The notes: a model not told the origin generated them from the sequence alone. A stretch of DNA of 64,000 nt from Megamerina dolium (GCA_963854835.1 OY978525.1:44927554-44991553), one strand, 5' to 3'. Counted from the first letter of the stretch, positions 41,509-52,696 are shown. Made by a program: numbers and translations.

Positions 41509-42168
41509 ATGAGTAATATTCAAACTAAGGCCTTAGATATCAAAAACAAATTAATTATTAAAAATTTTAATACTAATAAACCAATGGAAAGATTGAATGA
41601 AATACTTCCAAATATTTTGAGATCAATTATTTGTGGTCCAAGTAATTGTGGAAAGACAAATGTATTGTTAAATATCTTATTAAAGATTTATCTTTCCAAT
41701 ATTATTATTTGTTCAAAAACATGTGATCAAGAAAAAGATAAATACTTGAACAATTGTATTAATCAATTGAATAAAGTTTGTACTATCAATGGCTTGTAAT
41801 CAAAAGATATTAAATGTTTACCAATTGAATATTTACCACCTCCTTAAGGTATTGAACCATATACTATAACAATATTTGATGATATTTCTGCTGAACCACA
41901 AAATAAAATTGCCAATTATATTGCTTATGGTAGACACAAGCAATTGATTAGAGATAATGCTAATTTTATAATTTTATTTAAGCAAGATAAAACTAATACA
42001 AACCATGTATTTGATGACCACTGCGGTGATATTGATTTTAATTTATTTAAAAGTATGTGTATTGAATCATGTAAAGATCAATGTAGTTTTATTGTTATTG
42101 ATAAAGAAAAAGCAAGCAATGATGGAAGATATAAAAAAAAGTTTCAGGATTTATTTTTATTGAAATGA
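41509..42168 (+). pseudogene. VLE-2: A32/FtsK-HerA-type packaging ATPase relic
   Basis: One reading frame of 220 codons with two in-frame stops (41797, 41845). A Walker A motif GPSNCGKT lies at residues 43-50, a Walker B TIFDDI near codon 122, then NYIAYGRHK, NFIILFKQD, VFDDHCGDIDFNLFK and CSFIVIDKE. After YGRHK a short segment appears deleted (next residues are LIRDNANF). The order and motifs fit genome-packaging ATPases of Polinton/adintovirus and large DNA viruses. It would translocate DNA into the capsid; it is dead here. Confidence 0.72.
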
Positions 42169-42204
42169 TTTTATTATTTTCACAATGGTTGTAATATCTT
42201 ATTT

Positions 42205-42840
42205 TCATTTATCTTGGAAATATTTATATTCATTATTATTTTTATCAAATACTTTATCTACTAGAGTTCCTAAATAACGTAATTTACGAGCATAACTTTC
42301 ACTAATCTTAAATTCCTTATAAATTTCTTTCATAGTATATTTACATTTTACTCTTAAAAAACTATCGCTTTTTATTAAATTCAATTTTCTAGCAAATTCT
42401 TCTAATTGTAAACCCAAATAACAATTAATATAAAATGTACTCTTATTTGTTCTAAATAATTTAGTATAGTTATCTTCTATTTTTTCTTTTTTTAAATTTT
42501 CAACACTTTCATTATCAATTTAATGTTGTGTAAAATGTGTAAAATTTAAATTAATTGGTTTACAATTTATTACACATTTTTTCTTTAATAATTCATCTAG
42601 TTCTGCAACATCAAAATAGTTTTCTTCTCTAATGTCAACTTTTTATCTTTTAAATATTTTACTTTTTAAATGCATGCTAATGTTATCACATATATAATAA
42701 GTTTCTTTAAACTGCGCTAGTGTTCCATTTCCAAGTGCTTGGAAAAAATTTGCAACATTCCCAATATCTTCAATGAGTGTTGCGATGTTGTCGGTGTGAG
42801 CTTTATCATCAATGCGAGAATCAGATACATCTATATCCAT
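42205..42840 (-). pseudogene. VLE-2: minus-strand ORF of unknown function with HTH-like segment
   Basis: Two open pieces on the minus strand (42643-42840, starting MDIDVSDSRIDDKAH, and 42205-42417) are separated by stops and a possible frameshift. The second holds YTMKEIYKEFKISESYARKL, which by eye resembles a helix-turn-helix. It is convergent with the ATPase, stops only about 40 bp away, and might be a regulator. I do not recognise a family. An 18-nt perfect inverted repeat (TTTCCAAG TG CTTGGAAA) lies at 42728-42745. Confidence 0.4.
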
Positions 42841-43838
42841 CTATTAAAAAATTTAAAACTCAAAAATTTTTTTGCAATTTGCTTTACCTGGCAGTAAATT
42901 GTGCGATCGACTTTTTACGTTATTAACTTGATGAGAGTTTTGTCTTCACTAATTGCAAAGCAATTATGCTTTCAATTAATTTTTTTTCGATCGGTGCCGA
43001 TTAATGTTGAAAGTACAGTTCCGTTAAGTAAATTGTTGAATAATTTTTTTTAATCGGTATGATTCAAACAAAAATCTGTTTGAATGCAACTTCTATAAAT
43101 ATGAAGCACCCGGTGTCCAAAAATAATTGAAAAGCTTTCGAAAAGCTTGATATATTTTTAGCTTTATATTCAGTAACTTTGTTACTTCAACAAAGTACTC
43201 AACTTTAAATGTGATAAAGATATGGAGATATTTAGCAAATTTTTTGAGTTCCTTTAGGGAACGCCTGCTTTTTTGGAAGGGTGCTTTTATTTTTGAATAA
43301 TAGAATTCTAGTTGCGTGTGGCGGCACGCGACTAGATTTTAAACATATTAATATAAACTATGTCTATTAATATAAAATGTCTGACAAGTAATCTATCAGG
43401 GAGACAAAACCTTCCGTTGAGAGAGTGGCGTATGTGATTGTACTTGTGCGAGAGCTGAGGTATGGAAGTGACTAGATTTCAAGCAATTCGTTGAAATAAA
43501 ATATAAATCAAAATTCCGCAGAAAAAGGATTTGAAAATTCCAATTCGAGTAATTCATAGAATTACAGCTCCAAATAAAATGTAGAAGCAATCGGAAAATT
43601 GCTATGCGAGAAATAAAAATTTTCCAAATGAATTGAGAATTACAACAAAATGTAGAAAGAACAAAAAAAAAATGTGTTGGATGCGGTCGATAATGGGAAT
43701 GGGAATGTGAAATCCAGAGCGCGTTGGACCAGATGACCAACTCCTCCCTAATGGATTTTGTGTAAATGTAAATAAAACACATATAAAATATTTTTTATCA
43801 TGATATTTCTTTTTTATTATAAAGTTTGAACGTTGACA
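42841..43838. other. AT-rich non-coding end of VLE-2 with several hairpins
   Basis: No gene seen. Hairpins of the 6-3-6 class: 42951-42965 (AATTGC AAA GCAATT, perfect), 43172-43186 (AGTAAC TTT GTTACT, perfect) and 43248-43262 (GTTCCT TTA GGGAAC, one mismatch). A larger, GC-rich imperfect palindrome lies at 43309-43336. Hairpin-class units stop near 43340, which may mark the VLE edge. 43340-43838 is anonymous, with an AATAAA near 43771. Confidence 0.6.
43309..43336. repeat. 28-bp GC-rich imperfect palindrome
   Basis: Arms CTAGTTGCGTG and CACGCGACTAG (one mismatch) flank the loop TGGCGG. It stands out in AT-rich sequence at the right edge of VLE-2. Confidence 0.85.
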
Positions 43839-44986
43839 TTATGTGTGAAATACTACATCATTTAAATGACCTCCACGCGAATTGTTGCAAGCATCGATTC
43901 TTTTGAGGTAATTTTCGACCACTTTTTGACACATATTGGGCGGTATCTCAGCCATAACGTGACGAATGTTGGTTTTTAGGTGCTCAAGAGTTAAAGGTTT
44001 ATCTGCATAAACACGGTCTTTCTCGTAGCCGCGCAAAAAAAAGTCAAGCGGTGTCAAATCGCATGATCTTGGTGGCCACTTGATATCGCCACGACGTGAA
44101 ATTACGCGGCCAGAAAATTTCTCTTGCAATAAAGCCATATTCGCTCGAGTTGTGTGGCATGTGGCACCGTCTTGTTGAAACCACATATTCTCTAAGTCGT
44201 ATTCTTCAATAGCAGGCAAAAAAAGTCGGTTATCATATGACCATAACGCTCCGAATTGACGGTGACAGTCGTTCCATCGTCGTTTTCGAAGAAGTAAGGT
44301 CCAATCACACCTCCGGACCAAAGAGCGCACCAAGCAGTGACTTTTTGTGGATGTAGTGGCCTCTCTTCAATTACTTGAGGATTCTCAGAACCCCAAATAC
44401 GACAATTTTGTTTGTTAACATACCCACCGAGTGAGAAATGTGCTTCGTCGCTGAAGAAAATTTTGTTCGAAAAATCGCCGTCCACCGCCTGTTGTTCAAG
44501 CACCCATTCGACGTATCTACGACGTTGTGAATGGTCAGCTGGCTTCAGTTGTTGTGTGAGCTGGATTTTATATGGATGTAGGTGTAGATCCAAATGCAAA
44601 ATACGCCATAATGTGCCGTAAGACAGTCCTAATTCCTGAGAACGACGAGGAATCGACACATTCGGGTCTTCGGCAACACTTTCATTTACAGCAGCGATAT
44701 TTTCGGTGGTACGAGCGAAACAATGATGTACAGGCCTTACAATATTTGTAACCGATCCAGTCTCTTCATATTTCTTTACAATTTTGCCAATTGCTTGCGT
44801 AGTTGGACGATTATGGAAACCATAATCTCCTCTTAAAGCACGATATGTGGCTGTGGCAGAATCACCATTTTTGTAGTAGGTTTTTACAGAGAGTGTTAAT
44901 GTACGACCAATTGTTGCAGGAAAAATAATTAATTCGTGCATAATTTTATACAACGTCATAATCATGAGCAACATCAATGAAAACAT
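43839..44986 (-). pseudogene. rosa-type (DD41D) mariner transposase
   Basis: The N-terminal frame (44192-44986) has the helix-turn-helix region beginning LTLSVKTYYKNGDSATATY and the first catalytic aspartate in IFFSDEAHFSLGG. The C-terminal frame (43839-44333) has the second in NMWFQQDGATCHT and the third in CDLTPLDFFLRG. Counting gives 41 residues between the second and third aspartates, the spacing of the rosa group first described from Ceratitis. A 7-T run where 8 are expected (44218-44224 on the plus strand shows A7) breaks the frame. I could not define terminal inverted repeats; the 5' end may be truncated near 44940. Confidence 0.88.
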
Positions 44987-45113
44987 GGTTGACGAGGTTG
45001 AGGATAATGGTCTCTCAAATGGTGTTGAAGAAATAGATGATAGCAGTGAGGTGGCAATTACTCCTCAGGGTGTATCCGCAAGGCAAGATGTTAACAGCTA
45101 TTTCACTTTTTGA
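44964..45113 (+). CDS. short acidic ORF of unknown origin (49 aa)
   Basis: Starts MSNINENMVDEVEDNG and ends DVNSYFTF. Its codons are complete and the composition is acidic, but there is no match I recognise. It overlaps the start of the opposite-strand mariner frame. It could be a residual exon or chance. Confidence 0.25.
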   Translation: MSNINENMVDEVEDNGLSNGVEEIDDSSEVAITPQGVSARQDVNSYFTF

Positions 45114-45584
45114 AATGTATACAATACTTGACTCCCACAAGTGGTTGAAATACTTATATACTTATAAGCATTTGTCTGTCGTTTCTTTGATAGTTTAGTT
45201 TTTATTTTCGAATGAAAAGATATTTTATATTACATATGTATATTGCAGACTTCAATAGTTTCAGTCGTTTTAATCATTGTTTTAATATGTAATAATCTTT
45301 TTATAGTCTTAAAAACATTCATATATTACTCTATATATATACATATATCATTATATATTTAAAATGAGATTAAAAATAAAAATTCAGATTCAAATTCAAA
45401 TTTGTTTTGATAACATAAATATAAATATCTAGCAACTTGTTTATTCCATTTTGACTCGTTCTTATACAATAATTAAATAAAAATAAATAATGTCCAGTTT
45501 AAATATAATGTAATAATTCAATAATAATAAATAAAAGTAAATACTGTTAGTTTAAATATAATATAATAATAAATTCAAATTGTT
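45114..45584. other. AT-rich stretch, nothing recognised
   Basis: Very AT-rich, low-complexity DNA with several short (AAATT)n-like runs. No frame longer than about 40 codons looks coding. Confidence 0.6.
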
Positions 45585-46520
45585 TTGGAATGGATGCAAG
45601 AGCATCCAGCTTTTGCAATTATAGTAAGTGCATCCGCTTTTTGTTTTTCAATAGCATTGCGCTCTTCCGCAATCTCATTTCTTCTAATTGCAGCTGCTAA
45701 TTTGGCTTCTTCAATAGCAATTTTCTTCTACTCCAATTTCAGTAATTTGATGTTAATTTCCTCAAGAGAAGGGTTCCGTCTTTTTTTGGAATGTCGTACT
45801 GGCGGTGCCCCTGCGACGTTCCAGCTGCAGTAGTAATTGCAGTTGGTCGGTCGCATTCATCCTCAAGATACTGGAAACAAATTAATATGTTTATTGATTC
45901 ATTAATAGAAAAATCATGCCAAATGGGAATCTATGGATTTACAAACCTCAATTTCTAAACTATCGTCGACTGACGAAAAGCTCAACGGTACATACTGTAC
46001 CCTGACTTCTCTGCAATTATAAAGGCAATAGTTACATAAACTAAGCTTTTATTTATAAAAATGTATATCATGCACCATTGGTTCACCAACTTCCGTTTGC
46101 CATACAACCGCTGCTGTTGACATCAGTCCAATGATCCGCTCATCTATTTCGGTCAGTTGTTTGCTAGCGACATTGGAGTTGACCCCACTCCTTTCCATCG
46201 CAAACTTCAAGTCCTAGGAATTTTGCTTGGCTTTACTCCTAAGAGCAATAAAATAACATCATTAAAACTATTATTATTTCCGGCATTTATTAAAAAATGT
46301 TTACCTTATGTTGACCCATGCTCTCTTCCATCCATCTCCATCTTTGAATGCTCCTCAAAAAGTATTTAGCTTGTCCGCCAAAACCGCCCATTGCTCTCGC
46401 AAACTTTTGTGCCGTATCATTTAAAAATCTAAAATGAATATAAACTATTTGTATCAATTTAAAATTAGACTCACTCTTCTGTTGATCTCCATTTTCTACA
46501 ATATAAGATTTTAATAACAT
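45585..46520 (-). pseudogene. Myb/SANT-like (zeste-type) gene relic with introns, possible Harbinger partner
   Basis: On the minus strand an exon near 46306-46437 encodes FARAMGGFGGQAKYF and IQRWRWMEESMGQHK, resembling the tryptophan-spaced Myb/SANT fold of zeste-like proteins, and ends in a GTAAAC donor. A second exon near 46050-46240 contains LTEIDERIIGLM. A third near 45585-45870 has ECDRPTAITTAAGTSQG and then a lysine- and alanine-rich coiled coil with EIAEERNAIEKQKADAL. PIF/Harbinger transposons carry such a partner gene beside the transposase, and a Harbinger exon lies at 53297-53727 on the same strand. Stops and frame changes make it a relic. Confidence 0.45.
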
Positions 46521-46833
46521 TTAAAGATATGTTCAACAATTTTATTCAAAATCATTACCTTTTTGAGTTACTTTTTTAGCTACTTTTTTAGCAATTTTAG
46601 CGATTGTATGTCAAAGACAGTTAATTTTTTTTATCCGGTTCATCGGACTCATCGAAAAAATGAGCTAAAATTAGCGATGACAAGTATGTCAGAATCGCAA
46701 TTATCACTTATTTTTGCTAAAATTCATTTAGCTATTTTTGGCGATGGAGTTTTAGCTTTATCGAATGATGGAATTCAGCTGCAGGTATCGTGCGAAGTTT
46801 TCGGCAAATAGAAAGATGCAACATTAAATTGTG
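46521..46833. other. short repeats around TTAGCGAT, no gene
   Basis: The sequence AATTTTAGCGATTGTATGTC near 46595 recurs in diverged form near 46670 (AATTAGCGATGACAAGTATG), and several GCTAAAATT/AATTTTAGC words occur in both orientations, suggesting the remains of a small inverted-repeat element. Confidence 0.4.
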
Positions 46834-47268
46834 GCTGGCAACACAAGATTTTATGATGAAGGAATTGCAAATTGCGTGTTATACGAAAATAGATTGGTCA
46901 AGCTTTTGTCGGGAATGATAACTAAAGCACAAAAAATTGGCGGAGATGAAAAAATGTTAGAAATCGACGAGAGCAAGTTAGGGAGGTGTAAGTACCATCG
47001 GGGTCATGCAGTTGACGGGCAGTAGGTGTTCGGAGGTGTAGAGAGAGGTAGCAACCTCTGCTTTTTTGTCTCTATGGAGAGAAGAGACAAAGACACCCTT
47101 CTCTCTATTATCAAGAAATGGATTCATCAGGACACAGGCTTACGACTGTTTATCGGAGGCAAAATTCATGCTTTTGAAAAATTGCAAACACAGTAACATT
47201 GATGTGCTTAGGCAGTTTTTCAATATGACTGGAGCGCTATACAATTACATTGAATTTACTAATTGATG
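46834..47268 (+). pseudogene. Merlin / IS1595 (ISXO2-like) transposase fragment
   Basis: The frame 46831-47025 includes KMLEIDESKLGRCKYHRGH, the first catalytic block of the ISXO2-like DDE fold, followed by a stop where a tryptophan is usual (DGQ then stop), then VFGGVERGSNLCFFVSMERR in another frame and AYDCLSEAKFML in a third (47066-47266). It would excise and insert the transposon; at least two frame changes inactivate it. Confidence 0.72.
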
Positions 47269-47325
47269 ATGATTGTGAAATTGAAATAGAATAAAAAAAA
47301 ATTACATACTAAAAACACTTTTTGG

Positions 47326-47610
47326 CGAAATATTGTTGACTGCGAAGCCAGCATCAGGCCTATAAGGGTTAATTCTTTTTGGCCCAGGCCAAAGGCTATT
47401 ATCCGAAAATACTGATAGTCGCGATGCCAGCGTCTGACCTAAAGGGTGATTTTCTTTAGCCAGGCCAATGGCCGGCTATCAAAAAAGACTTTTAACCGAA
47501 AAAAATGATGGTCGCGAGGCCGGCGTCGGGCCTATAAGGTTTTTTTTGGCCCTGCCGAAGGCCGGGTATCAAGAAAGACTTTTATGCGAAAATACTGATG
47601 GTAGCGAAAC
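47326..47610. repeat. tandem repeat, about 78-93 bp unit, GC-rich
   Basis: Units start with CGAAAnnnnTG at 47326, 47404, 47497 and 47587 (the last partial). Each unit carries a (G/C)CGAxGCCxGC(A/G)TC block, a CCTAtAAgG block and a GGCC-rich inverted motif such as GGCCAATGGCC. GC content is well above the flanks. Confidence 0.85.
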
Positions 47611-47723
47611 TACATTTGAAGACTAGACTAGGTAATTCTATCGAAAACCATCGATATTGAAAAAATTTTATGAAGTATCAATTTAAAAATATACGCATTT
47701 ATATACGCTTTTTCTGAAAATAT

Positions 47724-48160
47724 TGTTACGTTTTTATTCTGTGATAAACGCTCTATTTCAATTAACCTTGTTCGATCACTGGATTCTGTTAATAATCACT
47801 GCAACACTTATTTTATACAACTATATACAGCAACAATTTATTTAATAAACTCTATTTACAATCAACACTGTTTATAATCAACTATTTACAATAACACTTC
47901 AATGTATTAGCAACTTTTGCCTCTGTATAGATGTTTGCGCAGTCACGATCGGAATTCGATTGTTTCTCACTTCTCAACACTGGCTCTATTTATACTCTGT
48001 TGGCAACACCCCAGAATCTTCCTTTATCGAGATTCTTCTCTTTCTTTCTCGTTGGCTTGTTCTGGTTATTGTTTATTTCTTTTTGCTGACATTCGTTTCG
48101 ATGCTGCCAATAGTGTCAGTCACAATAGTGATGAGTAACCAACTATCGATACTCGTTACA
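47724..48160 (-). repeat. 3' LTR of LG3 (437 bp)
   Basis: TGTTACG at the left, GTTACA at the right; followed by a reversed polypurine tract (48161-48173). Confidence 0.92.
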
Positions 48161-48198
48161 CTGCCCTCCTCTTAACCTTCTTCGTCCCGAACAAGTTT

Positions 48199-49350
48199 TT
48201 ATACTTCCCCTCGATATGGCGCAAGTCGCTCCAAGTGCACTACTTTAAACTTTGCTCTTTTATTCCAGGCACGTTGAATACGATACACTACATCACTTAT
48301 CTTTGCTATAATCTCATATGGTCCTTCCCAATGAGTCTGCAGTTTAGGGGACAAGCCTTTCTTTCGTTGTGGATTATGAAGCATTACAAGCTCTCCTTCA
48401 TAGAACCCTTTTGAATTTGCTTTCAAGTCATACCTGGCCTTCATCTTATCACTTATCACTTATCTGCGACCGCTCTCTGATGAACCGATGTACTTCATCC
48501 AACTGTTCCCGCTTTTCGTTAGTATAATTATCTTCGGTTGATCTCGTTGGTGTTACAACTCCAAATTTTAAATCAGCTGGCAGTCTTAAATCGTTTCCAA
48601 AAATTGCCATTGCTGGTGTAGTAGCCGTAGTATCATGTTGTGCGCATCGATATGCCATGAGGAACATTGGTATATGTACATCCCAGTCTCTTTGGTATTT
48701 ATCTACGACTTTTCTCAAATATTCCTCCAAGGTACGTTTAAATCGTTCTACCATGCCATCAGATTGTGGATGCAAAGGTGTTGTACGAGTTTTGTATATA
48801 CCCAGCATACGGCATATCTCTTGGAATACAACTGATTCGAAATTTCGAACTTGGTCTGAGTGTAATTTCATCGGTACACCAAAACGAGTAATCCATTGGT
48901 TGACGAATACATCCGCAACTGTACTAGCTTCTTGATTTGGAATGGGGTATACTTCAGGCCATTTACTGAAGTAATCTATAACCACCAGAACATACTTGTT
49001 TCCTGCGTTGCTTATTGGAAATGGTCCAGCTATGTCCATAGCAATTCGCTCAAATGAACCACCCACGGTGTATTAGTGCATCTTACCTCGACTTTTCTTA
49101 GTGGGACCTTTAGCCATTGCACATTGCTTACACTTCCGAATCCAATCAGCGACATGGTCATGACATCCAACCCAATAAAATCGTTTCTTTATTTTCTCGA
49201 CGGTTTTGGTGATTCCCAAATGCCCTCCACTGGAGGCATTGTGATACTCAGCTATCACTTCATTTATTCTCGCCTTGGGTACCACTAGAAGATCATTAGT
49301 GATTTTTCCATCCTCACTTTCCCATACTCGGAATAAACATCCGTCTCGTA
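48199..49350 (-). pseudogene. pol: integrase of LG3
   Basis: The complete H2C2 finger (HNASSGGH then CHDHVADWIRKCKQC) is in the frame 49073-49810. A stop just after the finger (near 49073) separates it from the core frame 48449-49066, with D in MDIAGPFPIS, D in KLHSDQVRNF and E in SDGMVERFKRTLEE. The C-terminal frame 48199-48459 overlaps after a small duplication (AAGTGATA repeated near 48450). HSDQG is changed to HSDQV. Confidence 0.88.
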
Positions 49351-51044
49351 AGTGCAGGCTTTGCCACTGCGCCCAGTATGCCTTTGCTATTGGACTCTCA
49401 TTAGCCATTTCTTCCCAATCTGGACGTATGCCCTGCTCCTTGTATTCCATAATCTTTACGAGATCTGGGACGTTCCGCTGATCTATTCCATAGCCACTTG
49501 CATCTGTGTCCAACACAAACTTTTGTCCAGGTACTGGATACGCTAATACTGGTGCTGAACAGAGTCTTTCTTTCAGTTGTTTGAATGCTTTCTGTTGGTC
49601 TTCGCCCCATACAAATGGTTTGTTCTTTCTTGTTAACTCATGCAGACTGCTGGCGATGTTTGCAAATCCAGGAACAAATCGTCTATAGTAGGTGCATAAG
49701 CCTAGGAAGCTTCTTAACTCGTGAAGATTCGACGGAATAGGCCATTCTTGTACTGCTGCTATTTTCTCCTCGTCGGTATGTACCCCTTCTGTTGTTACTT
49801 TATGACACAAGATATTTAACTTCTCGCCTGAAGAGTGAACACTTTTTCATATTCAGTTTAAGCCCTGCTGATTGTATACGATCAAATACTTCTTTCAACT
49901 TTTCCAGGTGGTCGTTAAAATCTTTTCCCATCACGATAATGTCAACGAGGTACACCAAGAACGTTTTCCAGTGTAGTCCTCTGAGTACACGCTCCATCAA
50001 ACGTTCGAAAGTAGCTGGCGCATTGCATAAACCAAATGGCATGACTGTAAATTGCCATAGACCATCGCCAATACTGAAAGCTGTTTTCTCCTTGTCCTGC
50101 TTACCAAGTTCCACTTGCCAGTAGCCACTTTGCAAATCAAGAGTTGAGAACCACTTCGCACCAGATAGTGTGTCCAGAGTGTCATCGATTCTTGGCAGTG
50201 GATAGCTGTCTTTTTTCGTAATATCATTCAGCTTTCTGTAATCCACACAGAATCGAGTACTTCCATCCTTCTTCTTTACCAGCACAACTGGTGAACTCCA
50301 TGGACTCGCTGATGGTTCAATAACACCTTGTTTCTGCATATCGGTAATCAGCTTAATGGCTTCGTCTCTTTTGGCCAATGGAACTCGTCGTGGTGTTTGA
50401 CGAATTAGTCTAGAATCACCGGTGTCAATGTGATGCTTCACGATGGTTGTTCGTCCTCCAGTTTTTCCATTTGAAGAAAAGATTGAACTGTACTTCTCCA
50501 ATAGTTGTAAAGCCTTTTCTTTCTGCTGGTTGGTAAGCACACCTGCCCATTCTTCCATCTGTGCTTTTATTTCCGCTCTGACAGTTCTTGATCTTCCACT
50601 TTTTATCGACGAACCATTTTCGCAGTCTACTACGGCAGTAACTTCCTGGCAATGTCCAATCACCATTCCTTTCTTCACAACTGTAGATGTATTAGTTGGA
50701 TTTAATATTGGCACCAGTACTATTCCATTTTCTTTAGGTTCTACTAACGTCCTACCAAGTATGATGTTTTTATTTTGTATTTCTTTATCTGCTTCCACTA
50801 ACCACAACTTGCCTGTCCCATCATCCACATTGATCTGTGCCCAAATCACCGCTTCTGATTTTGCTGGAACCTCTTGGCGTTGACATGCCAGTACTCGTTT
50901 GATGTTTCCACTACGCTTGTAACCGATTTTCAATGGTAACTCGACATTTGCATAACGTAGTATCCGTTGATTTAAATCTAACGTAAATCCGTTGTAAATC
51001 ATAAAATCAACACCAATTATTACATCATCGATGATGTCGGCCAC
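49351..51044 (-). pseudogene. pol: RT and truncated RNase H of LG3
   Basis: The frame 49800-51044 holds SASPWSSPVVLVKKKDGSTR, RFCVDYRKLNDITKKDSYPL, FSTLDLQSGYWQVEL and [20 protein letters not shown]. The catalytic block reads [11 protein letters not shown], so an aspartate of YLDD is valine. After EVKYLVS the frame shifts to 49073-49810 (KVTTEGVHTDEEKI, FLGLCTYYRRFV). RNase H starts with FVLDTDASGYGI and is then deleted, joining straight to DQRNVPDLVKIMEYKEQ before integrase. LG4 keeps YLDD. Confidence 0.9.
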
Positions 51045-51345
51045 AATGAATTCATGTTCCCACGTGTAATTTCCAATAGATACTCGTTTTTTATCTTGCC
51101 CAAAATTTGTGCATCCTCACCCGTTGCTGTACGCAATTTTATTCCCATTAAAGGCTCAAACCTCTTTACCAAATCGCTCTTAATTATCGAATGTGATGCA
51201 CCCGTATCCAGGGTTAACATGAATTCCATATTGTCCAATTTTCCATCAATAGTCAAGCTGCTTGGCACACGCTGTAGTTGTGAAATGTGAATGATGGGGC
51301 AACCGACTGTTGGAGTCAGTTCACGCCCCGCTGAACTGACTGGAT
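51020..51345 (-). pseudogene. pol: aspartic protease of LG3
   Basis: The active-site block FMLTLDTGASHSIIKSDL is in the frame 51020-51268, followed by a frame change into the RT frame, which begins ADIIDDVIIGVDFMIYNG, the closing block of the fold. It overlaps the RT frame by about 25 nt. Confidence 0.87.
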
Positions 51346-52685
51346 TTAGTTTAACGATGGACTTGTGTTAGTGGAGCGATCGCTATCCACCTTATTCTCC
51401 TTCTTTTGTCTTCCTGGAGAATTCGATCTTGATCGCTTTCGTCGTAGACGGCAGTCACGCGCCATGTGTCCTGGTTTGTCACAAATGAAGCACTTACCAG
51501 TAAAGTTGTTTTCGCGTCGACCTGTTGTTCTTCCTTCAGGCTGAACTACTGATTTTACTGCCTGACGCACTGCTTCAACCAGATCTGTTGTTTCTGTTTC
51601 TAATTGGCGTACCCGTGGCATTGGTCGACACATGAAACTGGCGGCTTCAAACGTCAAGGCACTACTGACTGTTTCGGCATAAGTATTCCTGGGTGACATG
51701 ACTAGGGCACACTTTGTGTCTCCATCACGTATGCCATCTATGAATGCCTCTATTTTGATTTTTTCGACGAACTCTTCCGAATTACCGGAGAACGCTAGAT
51801 GACATAAGCGCTCAATATCGGAAGCGAATTCCTGAAGGCTCTCATTACTCCGTTGCACTCGCGATCTCAATTCAACTCGATGTAACTGACTCTTGTATTC
51901 ATTTCCATATTTTCGCTGGAGTGTGTCCATCAGTGACTGATAGCTACCACGATCTTTCTCTGGAATCATCTGTAACACGTCGGAAGCATTAAGTTTTAAT
52001 GCGACTATTAAAGCTGCAGTCTTGTCGCTATCATCCCATTGATTCTTCGAAGCGGTTGTCTCGAATTGAAGCTTGAAGATGTTGAATGGCGTGCTTCCGT
52101 CAAATGTTGGTGGCTTTAGTTTGATTGTACTTGAATCTCTAATCACTGAGGTGGCTGGTCCATTTATTTGTAGTTGATTGAGTTCGTGCTGTAATTTCTC
52201 GAACTTATGTTCCCAGTCGTCGACATGTTCCTTCAGCTTATCATCCAACTCATCCACGTGTTCTTTCAGCTCTGTGACTTTGTCATTAATTGTTCCTGAA
52301 ATCTAAGTTCAATTCCTTTTTGTAGATTTTCGATGACGTGTTCTTGGCGAGCCGAATGTTCTTGAAACTTGGAGTCAATGCGAGACGCATTTTCTTGTAA
52401 CTTCGAATTAATTCCTTGCAGTTGCTGCTGCTGTTGTTGCATCATGGATTTCATAAAATCCATGAGTTGACCACTCGAATCAATTTTGCTCTCTTCCTCA
52501 GCGTGCACAACTGCTTGTATATCGGCTTCCTCGAAGAACTCATGTTCTTCTACATTAATTCCCTTAGCCTCCATAGCTTGCCTCAGCCTCACCAACAGTT
52601 CCGCCTTTGCACCTGATGACGATAGATTCATCTCTACCAACAGCTTTTTAAGCTGTTCCACTTTTAGTTGGTCAATTTTCACCAT
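51346..52685 (-). pseudogene. gag: gag of LG3 with SAP-like N-terminus
   Basis: The frame 52266-52685 starts MVKIDQLKVEQLKKLLVEM; the first 40 residues fit a SAP motif (LKKLLVEMNLSSSGAKAELL), then acidic and Q-rich sequence. A small frame change near 52260 leads to 51346-52257 with a coiled coil (DELDDKLKEHVDDWEH), the capsid-like region and one zinc knuckle CFICDKPGHMARDC. The basic tail RLRRKRSRSNSPGRQKK follows. No knuckle duplication is present here, unlike LG1 and LG2. Confidence 0.9.
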
Positions 52686-52696
52686 CTTTACAGAAT

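Noticed and set aside
44964..45113. Host gene exon
   Set aside because: A 49-codon acidic frame with no recognised domain or conserved splice context; chance cannot be excluded.
45585..45833. Plus-strand hydrophobic protein
   Set aside because: The opposite strand encodes a charged coiled coil with repeated E/K/A codons, which explains the hydrophobic antisense frame.
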